Notes: a model not told the origin generated them from the sequence alone. DNA of 17,452 nt from DASRCB01 sp035653295 (GCA_035653295.1 DASRCB010000301.1:1-17452), one strand, 5' to 3'. Positions 6,502 to 13,811 are shown, numbered from the stretch's first letter. Translations and numbers: made by a program.

Positions 6502-7320
6502 GTGCGGAAGAAGAAACACGCCCAACACGAGAACCACGAACGGTGGCTGGTATCCTACGCGGATTTCATCACCCTGCTGTTCGCGTTTTTCGTGGTCATG
6601 TTTGCATCCTCGCAGGCGGATAAGGGCCGCGCCAAAGAGGTTTCGGAAGCCGTTCAAAAGGCGCTGGAAGGCAAACTTCCATCGCTGGCCGCCATTCTTG
6701 GTGGAGCGCCTGACGACAAGGGCCGCGGCAACGCTGAAATGAGGGGGCCCGGCGGTCGAAAGACTCCTCCCGAGGAACAGAAAATTCGCGATCAGCAGGT
6801 GAAGGCGGTCGAACTTCAGGCTTCCCTGAAGCTGCTTTCCGTCGAGCTGGAAAACGAGATCAAACAGGGCAAAGTGCAGGTGTCGATGGAGCCACGGGGA
6901 CTGGTTGTCAGTCTGCGCCAGGCGGCGTTCTTTCCTTCCGGAGAGGACACCATTGCGCCGGACACGTATCCAACTCTGGAGAAACTGGCGGGAGCCATTC
7001 GCGAACTGCCCAATCCGATTCGCCTTGAAGGGCACACCGATTCGCGGCCGATCAACACCGCGCGCTTTCCCAGCAACTGGGAGCTCTCCGCCGCGCGGAG
7101 CGTCGCCATGCTGCATCTGTTCGCCGATCGCTACCGAATCCCGCCGGAGCGAATGGCCATCGTCGGGTATGCCGATACCGCGGCGATTCAGAGTAATGAC
7201 ACGGACGAGGGCCGCGCGAAGAACCGCCGCGTGGACATCGTCATCCTGAACACCCCAGCCTTGAAGGCGGAGCCCGCTCCGGTGGCCGCTGCCGTCAACA
7301 CCAGGAAAGGAACGAAATGA
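6502..7320 (+). CDS. motB: Flagellar motor stator protein MotB
   Basis: MotB anchors the stator to peptidoglycan and carries the ion-accepting aspartate. The GTG start at 6502 gives RKKKHAQHENHERWLVSYAD, the standard MotB N-terminus. One membrane helix follows, with Asp21 in SYADFITLLFAFF as the ion-binding residue. The OmpA-like peptidoglycan-binding domain lies at about 150-255: EGHTDSRPINTARFPSNWEL, then SAARSV, and GYADTAAI with GRAKNRRVDIVI. The length of 272 is ordinary. An ATG at 6498 is out of frame. GGGAG near 6489-6493 is the likely ribosome site. The stop overlaps the fliW ATG (ATGA). Confidence 0.93.
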   Translation: MRKKKHAQHENHERWLVSYADFITLLFAFFVVMFASSQADKGRAKEVSEAVQKALEGKLPSLAAILGGAPDDKGRGNAEMRGPGGRKTPPEEQKIRDQQVKAVELQASLKLLSVELENEIKQGKVQVSMEPRGLVVSLRQAAFFPSGEDTIAPDTYPTLEKLAGAIRELPNPIRLEGHTDSRPINTARFPSNWELSAARSVAMLHLFADRYRIPPERMAIVGYADTAAIQSNDTDEGRAKNRRVDIVILNTPALKAEPAPVAAAVNTRKGTK

Positions 7321-7775
7321 ACTCCTGCAGGACGCGGTATTTCGACGCGCTCCAGTACGACCCGAGCAGCGTCATCCGGTTCCCGGCGGGCCTGCCGGGA
7401 TTCGAGGATGAGCGTCAATTCATCCTCATCGAAGAGCCGCAACGCCGTCCGCTGCTCTTTCTGCAAAGCCTGACCGTGCCGGACCTTTGTTTCACCATGC
7501 TTCCGATATTCGTTCTCAGCCCGGATTACATACTGCGCATGTCGCCGGAAGATATTGACCTGATCGGTCTCGACCCGTCGCGGCAGCCACGCATCGGAGT
7601 GGACGTGTTTTGTGGCGTGCTTCTGGCCATGCAGGATAACGAGATCACGGCCAACCTGCTCGCCCCCATCGTCATGAACCTCGCCAGCCGCATTGCCGTG
7701 CAGGCTGTGCAGATTGAGGCCGACTACAGCCACTGTTACCGGGTGGCGACTCAGGAAATGGTGGTCGCATGCTGA
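7317..7775 (+). CDS. fliW: Flagellar assembly factor FliW
   Basis: FliW is a small cytoplasmic protein that binds flagellin and CsrA alternately. When flagellin is exported, freed FliW sequesters CsrA and relieves repression of flagellin translation. The 152 residues include the conserved RFPAGLPGFEDERQFILIE at about 21-39, the aromatic LLFLQSL and FTMLPIFV stretch, and DVFCGVLLAMQDNEITANLL followed by APIVMN, all in family order. AAGGAA precedes the ATG, which overlaps the motB stop. csrA begins inside its last seven bases, which should favour fixed FliW:CsrA ratios. The flagellin target gene lies just beyond csrA. Confidence 0.93.
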   Translation: MNSCRTRYFDALQYDPSSVIRFPAGLPGFEDERQFILIEEPQRRPLLFLQSLTVPDLCFTMLPIFVLSPDYILRMSPEDIDLIGLDPSRQPRIGVDVFCGVLLAMQDNEITANLLAPIVMNLASRIAVQAVQIEADYSHCYRVATQEMVVAC

Positions 7776-8065
7776 TCGTGCGCCGCAAGCCCGGTGAATC
7801 GCTGGTGATTGGCGACGGGGTCGAGGTCGTCATTCTGGAGTGTGGGGCGGGGAAACGCGTAAAGCTCGGCATTATCGGGCCGCCGGAGGTGAACGTTTAT
7901 CGAAAGGAGCTGGCCATCACGCAGCGGCAGAATCGGCTCGCGGCCGCCGATGTTACTGATGCGCAGAGGCTTGCGCCCGTACTCTCGCGATTCGGCCGCG
8001 GCTGCTCGCGGCGCGAAATCGACATGGTGCGGCCCATTCGCGTGGGTTCTGCAAAAAAATACTGA
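7769..8065 (+). CDS. csrA: Carbon storage/translational regulator CsrA, C-terminally extended
   Basis: CsrA is a dimeric RNA-binding repressor that binds GGA in hairpin loops and at ribosome sites. The N-terminal 55 residues are classic: MLIVRRKPGESLVIGDGVEV, then KRVKLGIIGPPEVNVYRKEL, with the RNA-contacting Leu, Arg and Val/Arg positions kept. The protein has 98 residues, against about 61-75 in model species. Residues about 60-98 are an Arg-rich extension (LAPVLSRFGRGCSRREIDMV), ending in SAKKY encoded across a run of seven A. The FliW contact in Bacillus CsrA involves the C-terminal part, so the extension may matter for FliW binding; this is inference. The ATG overlaps fliW by seven bases. 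The best target sites in the window lie in the fliC leader 55 bases downstream. Confidence 0.93.
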   Translation: MLIVRRKPGESLVIGDGVEVVILECGAGKRVKLGIIGPPEVNVYRKELAITQRQNRLAAADVTDAQRLAPVLSRFGRGCSRREIDMVRPIRVGSAKKY

Positions 8066-8090
8066 AATCCGCGCCATGTTGTGCGAAATG
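8063..8090 (+). promoter_or_regulatory. Candidate sigma-28-type promoter of fliC
   Basis: TGAAAT at 8063-8068 and TGCGAAAT at 8082-8089 resemble a sigma-28 promoter, with 15 bases between TGAA and the -10 box. Alone this is a weak match. It gains weight because the 13 bases at 8082-8094 repeat the element at 1063-1075 upstream of flgM with one mismatch (TGCGAWATGACCT), and a similar TAAT/TGAA element lies about 18-19 bases upstream in both. A start near 8097 would give a fliC leader of about 68 bases carrying both predicted CsrA sites. The -35 element overlaps the csrA stop. Confidence 0.42.
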
Positions 8091-8119
8091 ACCTCATCGG
8101 TTGCAAAACAATCAGCCGG

Positions 8120-8158
8120 TCCGGCAGGGACGCCGGAATCCTGACGATATAAGGACGT
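8120..8158 (+). promoter_or_regulatory. Predicted CsrA-binding leader of fliC (hairpin site plus Shine-Dalgarno site)
   Basis: Bases 8120-8125 (TCCGGC) and 8132-8137 (GCCGGA) form a perfect 6-bp stem presenting the hexaloop AGGGAC (8126-8131). GGA in a hairpin hexaloop is the standard high-affinity CsrA target. A second site, ATAAGGACGT at 8149-8158, matches the CsrA consensus ACARGGAUGU at 8 of 10 positions and covers the fliC Shine-Dalgarno (AAGGA, 8151-8155), nine bases before the ATG. The two GGA cores are 25 bases apart, a spacing plausible for one CsrA dimer bridging both. In Bacillus, CsrA represses the flagellin mRNA hag through two comparable sites. The structure is seen in the sequence; binding is predicted. 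Confidence 0.7.
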
Positions 8159-8164
8159 ACACCA

Positions 8165-9628
8165 ATGATTTCCTTTCAGACTAACGTTTCCGCGCTGGAA
8201 GCTCAGAACAACATGCGCGTGAACGAAGACATGCAGAGCAAGACCATTCAGCAACTCACCTCCGGATACCGGATCAACTCCTCCGGAGATGACGCGTCGG
8301 GTCTCGCCATCGCCAACCAGTTCCGCAGCAACATCGCTGAGCTGACCCAGGGCGTGCAGAACGCCAACCAGGGTCTGAGCCAGCTGCAGATTATCGACGG
8401 CGGACTGAACAACATCTCACAGCTTCTGGACCGCCTGAAGACCCTGGCCACCGAGTCGGCGTCCTCCACCTTCACCGGGAACCGCGCCACCCTGAACCAG
8501 GAGTACCAGCAGGATGTGGCGGAAATCACGCGCCAGGCAACCAACATCAACCTGAACAACGGCGGCAGCTTCAACACCGTCATGAACATCTACATCGGCG
8601 GCGCGAAGACCACCGGTAACGCGCAGGTGACGGTGGACCTCAGCGGCAGCGGCAGCGCCGTTGACGCGAGCAGCCTCGGCATCGCCAACACCAACGTGCT
8701 CGGCGGCGGCGTCGGCATCAGTGGCAACACGACGCGGCTGGACGCGCCCGGCGGCACCTTTGTAGTCGGCACGGCCGGCACGGATGACCAGACCTTCACG
8801 TTTCAGGTCTATAACAACGGCACATCGCAGACGGTGACCGCGAAGGTTGCCGCCTCTGCCAACGGGTCCACGCTGTCGTCCGTTCTCAGCTCGCTGAACG
8901 GCCAGTTGAACCAGTACGGCATCACCGCCCAGACCGGCAACGATGGCACGCTGCAGTTCAGCGGCTCGACGGCGTTCACGGTGACCGACAATGGCGGCAG
9001 CGGCACATCGCTGCTGAGCAACGACACCAACGGGACGGCCGCGAACACGTCGAACTACATCATTAACGGCCAGGCAACATACGCCGCCGTGGCGCAGACG
9101 CTGAGCTTCGAAACCAGCGCCGGGGCCGCTACGGTGACCCTCGCCGGTACGGACAGCCTCACCGGCGCCATCGCCAAGATCAACCAGCAGACCTCGCCTC
9201 TGGGCGTGTACGCGGTCGAGAACGCGGCCGGCACGGGCATTTCCTTCCAGAGCGCGAACAGCTTCTCGGTCAACGCCAGCGCGGGTTCCGGCGTGTTCGC
9301 CGCCTCGGGCTACAATACCGCCGCGGCGCCCACCACGCCCTCGAACACGAACGCCGCCGCGGCCATCAACGCCATCAACACCGCCGTCGCCAACCTCGGC
9401 CTGGTTCAGGGCAAGGTGGGTGCGGGCGAGAACAAGCTGAACTACGCCATCAACCTGGCGCAGTCGCAGATCACCAACTTCTCCGCTGCCGAGTCGCAGA
9501 TCCGCGATGCGGATGTGGCCACGGCCGCGGCGAACCTGACCAAGGGGCAGGTGCTGCAGCAGGCCTCGGTCGCAGCTCTGGCGCAGGCCAACTCCGCGCC
9601 CCAGTCTGTGCTGAAGCTCCTGCAGTAA
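8165..9628 (+). CDS. fliC: Flagellin FliC (filament protein)
   Basis: This is the filament subunit, exported without a cleaved signal and polymerised beneath the FliD cap. The N-terminal D0/D1 region is textbook: NVSALEAQNNMRVNEDMQSK, then QQLTSGYRINSSGDDASGLA, then IQNANQGL-type helices to about residue 140. The C-terminal D1/D0 region covers about 395-487 (GENKLNYAINLAQSQITNFS, then AAESQIRDADVATAAANLTK, ending SVLKLLQ). The central 250 residues are Gly/Thr/Ser/Asn rich and contain two flagellin IN-like repeats (around TFTFQVYNNGTSQTVTAKV and TLSFETSAGAATVTLAG). They have many Ser/Thr residues that could be glycosylated. AAGGA lies nine bases before the ATG, within a predicted CsrA site. 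A strong hairpin follows the stop. Only one flagellin gene is visible; no fliS is seen. Confidence 0.95.
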   Translation: MISFQTNVSALEAQNNMRVNEDMQSKTIQQLTSGYRINSSGDDASGLAIANQFRSNIAELTQGVQNANQGLSQLQIIDGGLNNISQLLDRLKTLATESASSTFTGNRATLNQEYQQDVAEITRQATNINLNNGGSFNTVMNIYIGGAKTTGNAQVTVDLSGSGSAVDASSLGIANTNVLGGGVGISGNTTRLDAPGGTFVVGTAGTDDQTFTFQVYNNGTSQTVTAKVAASANGSTLSSVLSSLNGQLNQYGITAQTGNDGTLQFSGSTAFTVTDNGGSGTSLLSNDTNGTAANTSNYIINGQATYAAVAQTLSFETSAGAATVTLAGTDSLTGAIAKINQQTSPLGVYAVENAAGTGISFQSANSFSVNASAGSGVFAASGYNTAAAPTTPSNTNAAAAINAINTAVANLGLVQGKVGAGENKLNYAINLAQSQITNFSAAESQIRDADVATAAANLTKGQVLQQASVAALAQANSAPQSVLKLLQ

Positions 9629-9652
9629 ATTGCTGCTCTGAGTTGTGAGTCT

Positions 9653-9679
9653 CCGGCCGGCCCTCAAGGGGTCGGCCGG
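9653..9679 (+). terminator. GC-rich hairpin between fliC and fliD (attenuator or terminator-like)
   Basis: Bases 9653-9663 pair with 9669-9679 to give an 11-bp stem (one G-U pair) around the loop TCAAG. The stem ends eight bases before the fliD ATG. It is followed by ATCGTATT, not a T-run, so it is not a classical intrinsic terminator. It could protect the fliC mRNA 3' end, cause partial termination, or limit fliD translation, because the only GGA near the fliD start (9678-9680) lies at the base of the 3' arm. Any of these would help make far more FliC than FliD. Confidence 0.55.
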
Positions 9680-9687
9680 ATCGTATT

Positions 9688-11094
9688 ATGAGCTCATCGA
9701 TCAATTCGTTACTGAGCGCGACGCCGACTACGACGTACTTCAACGGTACGAGCAGCTACTCGGCCGACCTGAATAATGTGATCAACCGGGCGCTGCAGAT
9801 CGCATCGCTGCCGGAAGCTTTGTTAAGCAATCAGCTGACGGAATTACAGGCGCAATCCTCGGCGCTGCAATCGCTCGGAAATGTGTTTTCGAACCTGCAG
9901 AGCGCCATCAACAACCTGGACTCGGCCACCGGCACAAGCTCGTTCGGCGCAACCGTTTCCGATCAGACCGTCGCGAAGGCGCATGTCGCAGCAGGGGTAC
10001 TGCCCGGCAGCTACACGATCAATGTGGTGAATCTCGGTTCCCGAACCACGGCCATGAGCGATGACGGGCTGCCCCGCGTTGTCGATCCGTCGGCGGGCGG
10101 GATCAGCGCGAGCACCAGCTATACACTGACCGTAGACGGCAGTACGTTCAACATCAAGCCAGCCAGCACTTCGCTGAACGATCTGGTCACCGCCATCAAT
10201 AACTCGGGCGCGCCGGTACAGGCGACGGTGGTTAATATAGGGGGCTCCGGCTCACCCGATTACCGCCTGTCCATTCAGGGGGCGGACTATGGCTCGGACG
10301 CCATTCAGCTCAACGACGGCTCGCAGGATGTGATGAATACCTTGTCCCCGGGCTCGCCGGTCACCTATCAGGTGAACGGACAGCCGGCCACCCCGATCAG
10401 CTCCGGTTCGCGGACGGTCACATTGTCCCCGGGGCTCACCGTGGACCTGCTCGATACCGGGCAGACGGAAATCACCGTGGCGCAAAACCAGACTTCCGTT
10501 GCCACCGCGCTGAACTCATTCGTGGTTTCCTACAATGCGGTGGTCGATCAGCTGGCGCAGTCCCACGGGCAGAACGCCAACGCTCTCGCGGGTCAGAGCG
10601 TGGTGCTTTCCCTGGAGCAGACGCTTCATCAACTCGCGAACTTCGGCGCCGGCGCCGGCGGCGGCCAACTCTCATCGCTGGCCGACATCGGCCTCACGTT
10701 CGACAAACAGGGCCATCTCAATTTCGACTCCGACGCTTTCAACAGCGCGTCGGACAATTCCATTTCGGCAGTGATGTCGTTTCTGGGGAGCGCCTCCTCC
10801 GGAACCGGGTTTATCGGTCAGGCGACGGCAGCTGTCAAAAGTGTACTGGATTCCAGCACCGGGCAGCTGACCGGCGCCGAGAACAACATTAACGACCAGA
10901 TCACGAAGACGAACAGCAAGATCAGCGACGAGCAAAACCACATCAGCGCTCTCCAGCAGAGCCTGACACAGCAGATGGCGTTGGCCGACGCGACGATTGC
11001 CGGTTTGCAGGCGCAGGCCACCAGCGTCAATCAATACTTCCAGGCAATGGCCCTCAATACCCTGAATATGACCGGCGGGGTGGGAGGCGGATGA
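9688..11094 (+). CDS. fliD: Flagellar filament cap protein FliD
   Basis: FliD (hook-associated protein 2) forms the cap under which flagellin monomers fold. The 468-residue length is normal. The N-terminal helical region has LNNVINRALQIASLPEALLS and LQAQSSALQSLGNVFSNLQS, in place of the usual 'IDTIVSQLMALE' wording. It is followed by the FliD-type VAKAHVAAGVLPGSYTINVV at about 93-112. A flagellin-IN-like beta unit follows at about 148-195 (YTLTVDGSTFNI, then SLNDLVTAINNSG). The C-terminal coiled coil (NINDQITKTNSKISDEQNHI, then SALQQSLTQQMALADATI) ends with QYFQAM, as in other FliDs. The start lacks a clear Shine-Dalgarno and sits just after a stable hairpin. Its TGA overlaps the next ATG (ATGA). 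Confidence 0.92.
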   Translation: MSSSINSLLSATPTTTYFNGTSSYSADLNNVINRALQIASLPEALLSNQLTELQAQSSALQSLGNVFSNLQSAINNLDSATGTSSFGATVSDQTVAKAHVAAGVLPGSYTINVVNLGSRTTAMSDDGLPRVVDPSAGGISASTSYTLTVDGSTFNIKPASTSLNDLVTAINNSGAPVQATVVNIGGSGSPDYRLSIQGADYGSDAIQLNDGSQDVMNTLSPGSPVTYQVNGQPATPISSGSRTVTLSPGLTVDLLDTGQTEITVAQNQTSVATALNSFVVSYNAVVDQLAQSHGQNANALAGQSVVLSLEQTLHQLANFGAGAGGGQLSSLADIGLTFDKQGHLNFDSDAFNSASDNSISAVMSFLGSASSGTGFIGQATAAVKSVLDSSTGQLTGAENNINDQITKTNSKISDEQNHISALQQSLTQQMALADATIAGLQAQATSVNQYFQAMALNTLNMTGGVGGG

Positions 11095-11372
11095 CGCCCG
11101 TTCGCGATATCGAACTGGCCATCGCCGCAAGGAAGTTCGATAGCGCGCTTCAGGGCCTCGCCGCCCTTCAGAAATCCGCTGACCGCGCCATGGGGGATTC
11201 CGGCCCCGAAGCGCAGGCGGTGTTGCGGCAGTTATTGGTTGACATCAGCCGCCTGGTGACGCTGGCCCGCGCTGAGCGCGCGCACATGTCGTCTGATCTG
11301 CGGGCTGTCTCCGGGACGGCCTTGTACCAGCCGAGTGCGCCGCCGTCGTCGAGCTGGCGCGTCGACGGTTGA
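11091..11372 (+). CDS. Small helical protein after fliD, possible FliT/FliS-type chaperone
   Basis: The 93-residue product is not recognised by family. It appears helical to about residue 70 (IELAIAARKFDSALQGLAAL; AVLRQLLVDISRLVTLARAE) and ends in a flexible tail (ALYQPSAPPSSSWRVDG). The start overlaps the fliD stop (ATGA) and has GGGAGG just upstream, so it is very likely translated with fliD. This position is where fliS and fliT usually lie, encoding chaperones for flagellin and FliD. Neither sequence is obvious here, but FliT-like proteins are short, helical and very divergent. The tail, an aromatic residue followed by a Gly/acid ending, loosely recalls the tail of the FlgN-like protein at 1391-1753. 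A chaperone role is inference. Confidence 0.55.
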   Translation: MTPVRDIELAIAARKFDSALQGLAALQKSADRAMGDSGPEAQAVLRQLLVDISRLVTLARAERAHMSSDLRAVSGTALYQPSAPPSSSWRVDG

Positions 11373-11392
11373 GGTCGGTTTCGAGAACCCCC

Positions 11393-12259
11393 ATGACTCC
11401 CGCGCTCAGCGTCTGCATGATCGTGCGGGATGAGGAGACGCAGCTTCCTCGCTGCCTCAATTCCGTGCGAGCTCTCGGCGGCGAGCTCATCGTTGTCGAT
11501 ACCGGCTCTGTCGATCGGACGGCCGACGTCGCCGCGGGCATGGGCGCGAGAATCGAGCGATTCGATTTCTCGAGAACGGACTTTGCCGCGGCGAGGAACC
11601 ACTCCATTTCATACGCCCGGGGCCGTTGGATCCTGGTCATCGATGCGGATGAAGTGCTGGACGCGGCGTCGGCCTCTGCGATTCAGGCGCTCGTTGCCGG
11701 CTACGACAACGTGGGGTACTATTTCGAGCGCCGAAACGAGACTGCGGCCGGGGAGAGCCTCGTTACCGATTACGTTGTCCGGCTTTTTCCCAATCGGCCG
11801 CATTACCGATATCGAGGACGCGTGCACGAAACCATCGACGCATCGATCCTCTCCGGCGGCGGACGTCTGCAAAAGACGGGCATCGTCCTGCATCACCGTT
11901 TCGCAGCGGATCCGGAGTCGCGCCGGACCAGAAATCACCGCTACATCGAGATCCTGAAAGAAGAGATCACCGCCGACCCGAGCGATCACTCACGCTTCGA
12001 TTTCCTCGCCGCCGAATATCACCAGCTGGGAATGTTTAACGAAGCGGCGAGCGTGGCGGAACATATCGCGCGGGTGCGGCCGCTTGATGCCCAGGCACAC
12101 TTGTTTGCCGGAATTTACCATCTGGTTTATCAAACAGATCCGGCGAGAGCCCGCGGCGACTTCCAGACTGCGCTGAAGCTTCGGCCCGGCTATCCAGAGG
12201 CCGCGTCGTTCCTTCGTCTCGCGGAGGAGAGATGCGGTATCAGCTCGCCGGAGGAGTGA
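11393..12259 (+). CDS. Family 2 glycosyltransferase with C-terminal TPR-like helices
   Basis: The GT-A fold N-terminal domain has LSVCMIVRDEETQLPRCLNS, VVDTGSVDRT, the AARN motif and the metal/nucleotide-binding DAD at 84-86 (VIDADEVLD). The region about 195-285 is helical with TPR-like pairs (RFDFLAAEYHQLGMFNEAAS; DFQTALKLRPGYPEAASFLR). This layout is common in SunS-like and flagellar or cell-surface glycosyltransferases. The donor and acceptor cannot be read. Being directly downstream of fliC, fliD and the small gene, it may glycosylate flagellin; this is inferred from position. ATG 11393 (288 residues) is preferred because the conserved first strand follows at once; a TTG at 11369 overlapping the previous stop would add eight residues. 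Its last 20 bases overlap the convergent PilZ gene. Confidence 0.85.
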   Translation: MTPALSVCMIVRDEETQLPRCLNSVRALGGELIVVDTGSVDRTADVAAGMGARIERFDFSRTDFAAARNHSISYARGRWILVIDADEVLDAASASAIQALVAGYDNVGYYFERRNETAAGESLVTDYVVRLFPNRPHYRYRGRVHETIDASILSGGGRLQKTGIVLHHRFAADPESRRTRNHRYIEILKEEITADPSDHSRFDFLAAEYHQLGMFNEAASVAEHIARVRPLDAQAHLFAGIYHLVYQTDPARARGDFQTALKLRPGYPEAASFLRLAEERCGISSPEE

Positions 12260-12683
12260 AGTCGCTGAACGCCTTGGTGATGAGGATCCCGATATCATGG
12301 GTCCCATCCTCGTTCTGCGCGCAGTGCCGAACCTCGCCGGTGACGATCTCACGATCGCCGATAAAGACATGAATCTCATCGCCGGTCGCCGCTCGCGGCC
12401 TTGTCCTCACGCGGAGACCGTTCGCTGACAAGTCCTGGATAACTCCATGGGCGCAAACCTCCGAGCCCTTTTCCGACCAGACCAGGTAGCAGGGAGCCCG
12501 CACCGCAAACCGCGGTTCTCGTCTGCGCTCCCGGCCGCTCACGCCAACGGTGGTATTGGAAGATGATTTCTGCGGTGACCGTTCGGTGTAGTAGCTCATC
12601 AACGGCTCTGCGCAGGTGATCCGCGCGGATATCCCGTTGTTGTTATCGGCAGTATTGCTGCGTGTGAGTACGGTACCTTTCAT
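12240..12683 (-). CDS. PilZ-domain protein (c-di-GMP receptor)
   Basis: PilZ domains bind cyclic di-GMP and change partner proteins that act in motility, biofilm formation or polysaccharide synthesis. The two binding motifs are intact: RxxxR at Arg54-Arg58 (RRREPRF) and DxSxxG at Asp84-Gly89 (DLSANG). The domain runs from about 52 to 140 and ends with HDIGILITKAF. The first 45 residues are polar and variable; Met29 (MSYYTER, start 12599) is an alternative start, and neither start has a clear Shine-Dalgarno. No membrane segment or second domain is seen. The gene follows miaA by 14 bases on the same strand and overlaps the glycosyltransferase gene tail to tail. It could link c-di-GMP to the adjacent motility genes, but YcgR-type N-terminal domains are absent. 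Confidence 0.85.
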   Translation of the reverse strand: MKGTVLTRSNTADNNNGISARITCAEPLMSYYTERSPQKSSSNTTVGVSGRERRREPRFAVRAPCYLVWSEKGSEVCAHGVIQDLSANGLRVRTRPRAATGDEIHVFIGDREIVTGEVRHCAQNEDGTHDIGILITKAFSDFTPPAS

Positions 12684-12697
12684 TCAGACGGGCTACT

Positions 12698-13705
12698 TCA
12701 GCGAACATTATGTCCACTAATCCACGCGAACACAGCTTTCCTCACGGCTGGATCGTCCCCGAAGCCCCGAAACCACTCTGCCCCCCGCTCCCGCCGGAAC
12801 CAGGTCGCCTGGCGCTTTGCGTACTGCCGTGTTTCCACCTGCGTCGCGGCGATGGCCTGCTCCAGGGTCATGCGGCCTTCCACGACGGCGAGGGCTTCCT
12901 TATATCCGAGCGACTCGAACGGCTTGGCTGAACGCGGCCAACCCGCGGCGAGGATGGCACGCACTTCGTCGATTAGCCCCGCCTCGAACATCTCGACCAC
13001 CCTGCGATCGATGCGGGCGCGCAACTCGGACCGGGGAGGGTCCAAAACGATCTTCAGCACGCGATAGCCGGGCAGGGCAGTGCGCCCCTGGGCGAATTGT
13101 TCGGTCATGGGCTGCCGGCCGGCGACGCATACCTCGATGGCGCGGATGAGCTTTTGCACATCGTTAGGATGAACCCGCGCTGCCGAGGCTGCATCAACCC
13201 TCCTGAGCCAGCGGTGCAGAACACCTTTCCGCCGATTCTCTCGTTCCTCCAGCATCTGCCGCAGCTCCGCATCGCGCACTGGCCCGGGGAAGAGCCCTTC
13301 CAACAGCGCCCGGAGGTAAAACCCCGTCCCGCCGGCGATCACCGGCGTCCGATGCCGCAGACCGATGGCGGTAAGCACCTCGCGCGCCGCCCGCGCGTAA
13401 TCGCCCGCCGTGAAGGTCTGGCCTGGATCGAGAACATCGATCAGATGATGGGGGATGGAGCGGCGCTGCGCCGGCGGCGTTTTGGCGGTGCCGATGTTGA
13501 AGTAACGATACAGCTGAAGCGAGTCGCAGCCGACGATTTCCCCTCCCAGGCGTTCGGCAACGTCCAGAGCGAGCGCGGATTTTCCCGACGCCGTGGGGCC
13601 CAGAACTGCAATCAGCGGCTCGGTTTCTCCCGGCAAGATAGTGATGGTACCTCGCTGGTAACGTCCTATGCCGTAAGAGCGTCCGCAGTACAGGACTCCA
13701 TGCAC
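12698..13705 (-). CDS. miaA: tRNA dimethylallyltransferase MiaA
   Basis: MiaA transfers a dimethylallyl group to N6 of A37 in tRNAs reading codons that begin with U, stabilising codon pairing. The P-loop LGPTASGKS lies at 35-43, followed by the tRNA/prenyl contacts CDSLQLYRYFNIGTAKT and the IPHHLIDVLDP motif. GGTGFYLRALLEGLFPG is typical of the family, and the C-terminal part has ESLGYKEAL and TRQYAKRQATWFRR. From GTG 13705 the product is 335 residues, but the first 23 or so (HGVLYCGRSYGIGRYQRG) are unlike MiaA N-termini. A TTG at 13636 would give 312 residues starting close to the P-loop strand, nearer the usual length. No ATG is available. The PilZ gene follows in the same direction. Confidence 0.93.
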   Translation of the reverse strand: MHGVLYCGRSYGIGRYQRGTITILPGETEPLIAVLGPTASGKSALALDVAERLGGEIVGCDSLQLYRYFNIGTAKTPPAQRRSIPHHLIDVLDPGQTFTAGDYARAAREVLTAIGLRHRTPVIAGGTGFYLRALLEGLFPGPVRDAELRQMLEERENRRKGVLHRWLRRVDAASAARVHPNDVQKLIRAIEVCVAGRQPMTEQFAQGRTALPGYRVLKIVLDPPRSELRARIDRRVVEMFEAGLIDEVRAILAAGWPRSAKPFESLGYKEALAVVEGRMTLEQAIAATQVETRQYAKRQATWFRRERGAEWFRGFGDDPAVRKAVFAWISGHNVR

Positions 13706-13773
13706 AGGGATACGCCTGTTCGGCGCCGGGATGTGGCGATGCTGGCGATATACTTGTAAACAGCAGGTCTATA

Positions 13774-13798
13774 CCCGTGGCGCTCCACGGGCAAGGAG
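13774..13798 (+). promoter_or_regulatory. Leader hairpin and Shine-Dalgarno of the TPR gene
   Basis: CCCGTGG (13774-13780) and CCACGGG (13785-13791) form a perfect 7-bp stem with loop CGCT. It is followed after one base by AAGGAG (13793-13798), 13 bases before the ATG at 13812. The hairpin leaves the Shine-Dalgarno free, so it may stabilise the 5' end or shorten the effective distance to the start. No convincing promoter is visible in the 13706-13811 divergent space with miaA. Confidence 0.4.
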
Positions 13799-13811
13799 AC
13801 GAAGTAGTTTA

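Noticed and set aside
8417..9667. A 416-codon minus-strand open frame opposite fliC.
   Set aside because: Its Arg/Gly/Val-rich composition is an artefact of GC-rich flagellin codons; the forward frame is unmistakable flagellin.
13749..13754. TATACT as a -10 box for the TPR gene.
   Set aside because: No -35 element is visible 16-18 bases upstream (GC-rich sequence only), so a promoter call is not supported.
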